This document shows, piece by piece, positions 62,262 to 64,000 of a DNA stretch of 64,000 nt. The position numbers and the translations under genes are program-made. The notes beneath the pieces are model-generated. The model worked only from the letters and a program-made list of their open reading frames with translations, ran no database searches and was not told the origin of the DNA. The stretch is from Amycolatopsis japonica (lineage in GTDB: Bacteria > Actinomycetota > Actinomycetes > Mycobacteriales > Pseudonocardiaceae). The number at the start of each line of letters is the position of its first letter. Positions within the stretch are counted from its first letter, which is position 1. The stretch lies in the NCBI RefSeq assembly GCF_000732925.1, contig NZ_CP008953.1, positions 2,046,001-2,110,000 of the forward strand. Direction: 5' to 3'.

Positions 62262-62573
62262 GCCAAGTCCGTGAAGGCCTCCTTCCCTACCCTCAGCGTA
62301 GGGAAAGAGGCCTTCACGGCATGGGGGCACAATTGCCGTCCCCGGGTTAACCCGCGTGAAGGGATCTTTTCTTCGGCTCAGCCGAAAGAAGGGGGCCTTC
62401 GCAGGAGTCTCGCGTCCCAATCAGGTGCGACTTGTGGTGTTCATGTGGCCAAACAGCACAGTTGGGGTGCACAATGTGCTCACGCGTACCGGGAGGCGGC
62501 ACGAGCCACCTGACCAGCGCAGCTCGCGAGGTCGTAGGGGAAGACGCCCCTCGTCGAGTAGCGGAGGTCAGCA
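62262..62573. other. Gene-free region with two palindromes
   Basis: Holds a long palindrome at 62269-62319 (arms of about 22 bases, CCGTGAAGGCCTCC edge), a 12-bp perfect palindrome CGGGTTAACCCG (62343-62354) and an imperfect one at 62353-62402 with a TTCGGC/GCCGAA tip. The first terminates the subtilase. The remainder (62403-62573) presumably carries the promoter of the DUF3145 gene. Confidence 0.75.
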
Positions 62574-63077
62574 GTGAGCACCCGTGGCAACACCCGTGGC
62601 GTGGTGTACGTCCACTCGTCGCCGTCTGCGGTGTGTCCGCACGTCGAGTGGGCCATTTCGGGCACCCTGGGTGCCCGAGTCGAGTTGAAGTGGACGGCGC
62701 AGCCCGCCAGTCCAGGACAGCTCCGCGCCGAATGTGGTTGGCGTGCGCCTTCGGGCACCGGCGGAAAGCTGGCGTCCGCGCTCAAGGCGTGGCCGATGAT
62801 CCGGTTCGAAGTCACCGAAGAGCCCAGTGCGGGGGTCGACGGGGAGAGGTTCTGTTTCGCTCCGGGCCTCGGCCTGTGGCACGGCAGGACCAGTGCCAAC
62901 GGCGACATCGTCGTGGGCGAGGACCAGTTGCGCGCCTTGGTGAGCAAGGTCCGCTCCGGCGAATCGCTGGCGCACAAGCTCGACGAGCTCCTCGCCGCCA
63001 ATTGGGACGAAGCGCTCGAACCGTACCGGCACGCCGGTGACGGTGCCCCGGTCACCTGGCTGCACCAAGTCGGGTAG
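62574..63077 (+). CDS. DUF3145 family protein
   Basis: 167 residues, GTG at 62574 with GGAGG six bases upstream. The opening TRGVVYVHSSPSAVCPHVEWAI is the mark of this actinobacterial family, with LGLWHGRTSANGDIVVGEDQLRAL and WDEALEPYRHAGDGAPVTWLHQVG at the end. Function unknown; cytosolic. Confidence 0.93.
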   Translation: MSTRGNTRGVVYVHSSPSAVCPHVEWAISGTLGARVELKWTAQPASPGQLRAECGWRAPSGTGGKLASALKAWPMIRFEVTEEPSAGVDGERFCFAPGLGLWHGRTSANGDIVVGEDQLRALVSKVRSGESLAHKLDELLAANWDEALEPYRHAGDGAPVTWLHQVG

Positions 63078-63119
63078 ACGCCGGTGAAGACGGAAGAGGC
63101 GGGCGGCTAACCTTTCAGG

Positions 63120-63713
63120 GTGACCGCCCAGCCTCGCCCCCTCTCTCGCCAGCGGTGGCTGATCCCCGTCCTCGTGGTCGTGATCTCCTTGACCGTCGGC
63201 GTCGGGTTGCTGGCACGCGATCTCTACACGCGCCCGGAGGCCGAGCCCACCCAGCCGGTCGTCAGCGAGTCGCCGACGTCGGTCGCCCCGGAGCAACAGC
63301 CCGGTTCCCCCGTCGTCGAAGTGACCCCCGACGTCTTCGCGCATCCGCAGTACCAGAGCGTCCGCCAGGTGCTGCAGGGGTATTTCGATTCCATCAACGA
63401 GCGTGACTATCCGAAGTGGACTTCGGTGGTCAGCCGTGACCGGGCCAAGAGCAAGACCTCGGCGGAGTGGAAGAAGGACTTCCAGTCCACTAAGGATGGC
63501 AGCATCCTCGTCTATCGCATCGAGCCGGGCGCGCCGAGCACGCTCCGGGTGCTCGTCGCGTTCACCAGCACGCAGGACGTCGAAGACGCGCCGGTGTACC
63601 TGCCCGAGGGATGCATCCGGTGGCGGCTGGTGCTGCCGCTGCGGCTGGAGAGCGGGTCGTGGCGCGTCGACACGACCGACGGCGGCACCAACCCCGAACA
63701 CGAAAGATGCTGA
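63120..63713 (+). CDS. Single-helix membrane-anchored protein, NTF2-like domain
   Basis: 197 residues, GTG start at 63120. A short basic N-terminus, one helix (WLIPVLVVVISLTVGVGLLA), a Pro/Val-rich linker, then a domain starting HPQYQSVRQVLQGYFDSINERDYPKWTSVV. That start looks like an NTF2/SnoaL-like extracytoplasmic module common in actinobacteria. No catalytic motif. Function unknown. Confidence 0.78.
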   Translation: MTAQPRPLSRQRWLIPVLVVVISLTVGVGLLARDLYTRPEAEPTQPVVSESPTSVAPEQQPGSPVVEVTPDVFAHPQYQSVRQVLQGYFDSINERDYPKWTSVVSRDRAKSKTSAEWKKDFQSTKDGSILVYRIEPGAPSTLRVLVAFTSTQDVEDAPVYLPEGCIRWRLVLPLRLESGSWRVDTTDGGTNPEHERC

Positions 63714-63777
63714 AGTAAGGGGCGACATGGTCCCCGAGGCTGACGCGGGCGTGGGCCGGGCGGAATAGAGTCGCGGC

Positions 63778-64000
63778 ATGGCAATAGATCAGCCGGCCCT
63801 GCTGACCGACGCCTCGAGGGGGCTCACCAGCGAAGAGGTCGCCCAGCGGGTGGCCGCGGGCCAGACCAACACGGTCTCGACGAAGACCAGCCGGACCACC
63901 GGCGAGATCATCCGCGCGAACGTCTTCACCCGGATCAACGCGATCTACGGTGTGCTTTTCGTGCTCATCCTGTCGACGGGGTATTTCATCGACGGGCTGT
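63778..64000 (+). CDS. P-type cation-transporting ATPase (5' part)
   Basis: The first 74 codons are in the window. The product MAIDQPALLTDASRGLTSEEVAQRVAAGQTNTV is a P-type ATPase N-terminus (GLTxxEVxxRxxxGxxN), followed by TGEIIRANVFTRINAIYGVLF, the first helix. The order is like the mycobacterial CtpE calcium or cation pumps. Nothing about the cation can be said from this part. Confidence 0.85.
   Translation, partial: MAIDQPALLTDASRGLTSEEVAQRVAAGQTNTVSTKTSRTTGEIIRANVFTRINAIYGVLFVLILSTGYFIDGL

Overview
The window looks like chromosome of a high-GC actinomycete of the Pseudonocardiaceae, most likely Amycolatopsis. This rests on strong GC bias at third codon positions, many GTG starts, a mycothione reductase, an Lsr2-type protein, and a block matching the mycobacterial dxr-rip1-ispG-GNAT-PBP-map neighbourhood. 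The genus is an inference. No phage, plasmid, CRISPR array, rRNA or tRNA was seen; the one clear mobile element is an IS110-family insertion sequence.

Layout. 1-2.1 kb: 5' end of an acyltransferase-3 gene, a frameshifted SUKH-like remnant leading into three very small, tightly coupled ORFs, and a secreted cyclophilin. 2.2-10.7 kb: lysozyme-like secreted protein, DUF2631 protein, then the conserved block dxr, rip1, ispG, DUF4081-GNAT, PBP lipoprotein and map (isoprenoid precursors, envelope signalling, cell wall, N-terminal Met removal). 10.7-21.3 kb: GntR regulator with MFS exporter, mycothione reductase, M15 peptidase-like lipoprotein, trypsin, ElaA-like GNAT, bioF, DEAD-box helicase and RIO kinase. 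21.5-31.4 kb: a large LuxR/AAA regulator facing two overlapping subtilases, a phytoene-desaturase-like oxidoreductase, a second trypsin-fold protease with C-terminal beta repeats, and yaaA. 31.4-36.6 kb: GNAT, a degenerate aminoglycoside-phosphotransferase-like protein, an IS110 element sitting in palindromic DNA, a hydroxyacid dehydrogenase and a VOC protein. 36.7-45.1 kb: proS, three related membrane-anchored proteins (YDxPxxW family), a rhomboid-like/DUF2156 fusion, a HAD hydrolase and a membrane protein. 45.1-49.4 kb: YjbQ, DUF3626, XRE-cupin regulator and GNAT, and a two-component system. 50-56.9 kb: a desaturase/ferredoxin reductase operon with a DesT-like TetR operator, then a pntAA-pntAB-pntB transhydrogenase operon ending in a lipoate ligase. 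56.9-64 kb: an Lsr2 N-terminal domain fused to a histone-H1-like tail, a flavin disulfide reductase, a proline-rich membrane protein, a third subtilase, DUF3145, a small membrane-anchored protein, and the start of a P-type ATPase.

An overarching feature is a family of long, near-perfect intergenic palindromes, many with TGAAGG...CCTTCA edges, that close most convergent or downstream ends. They appear to be terminators, but their conserved edges and loops and the clusters at 33.4-33.9 kb and 49.4-49.9 kb suggest a dispersed palindromic repeat family. The IS110 element has used one such palindrome as its insertion site, and its upstream non-coding end repeats nine bases of that target, as a bridge-RNA guide would.
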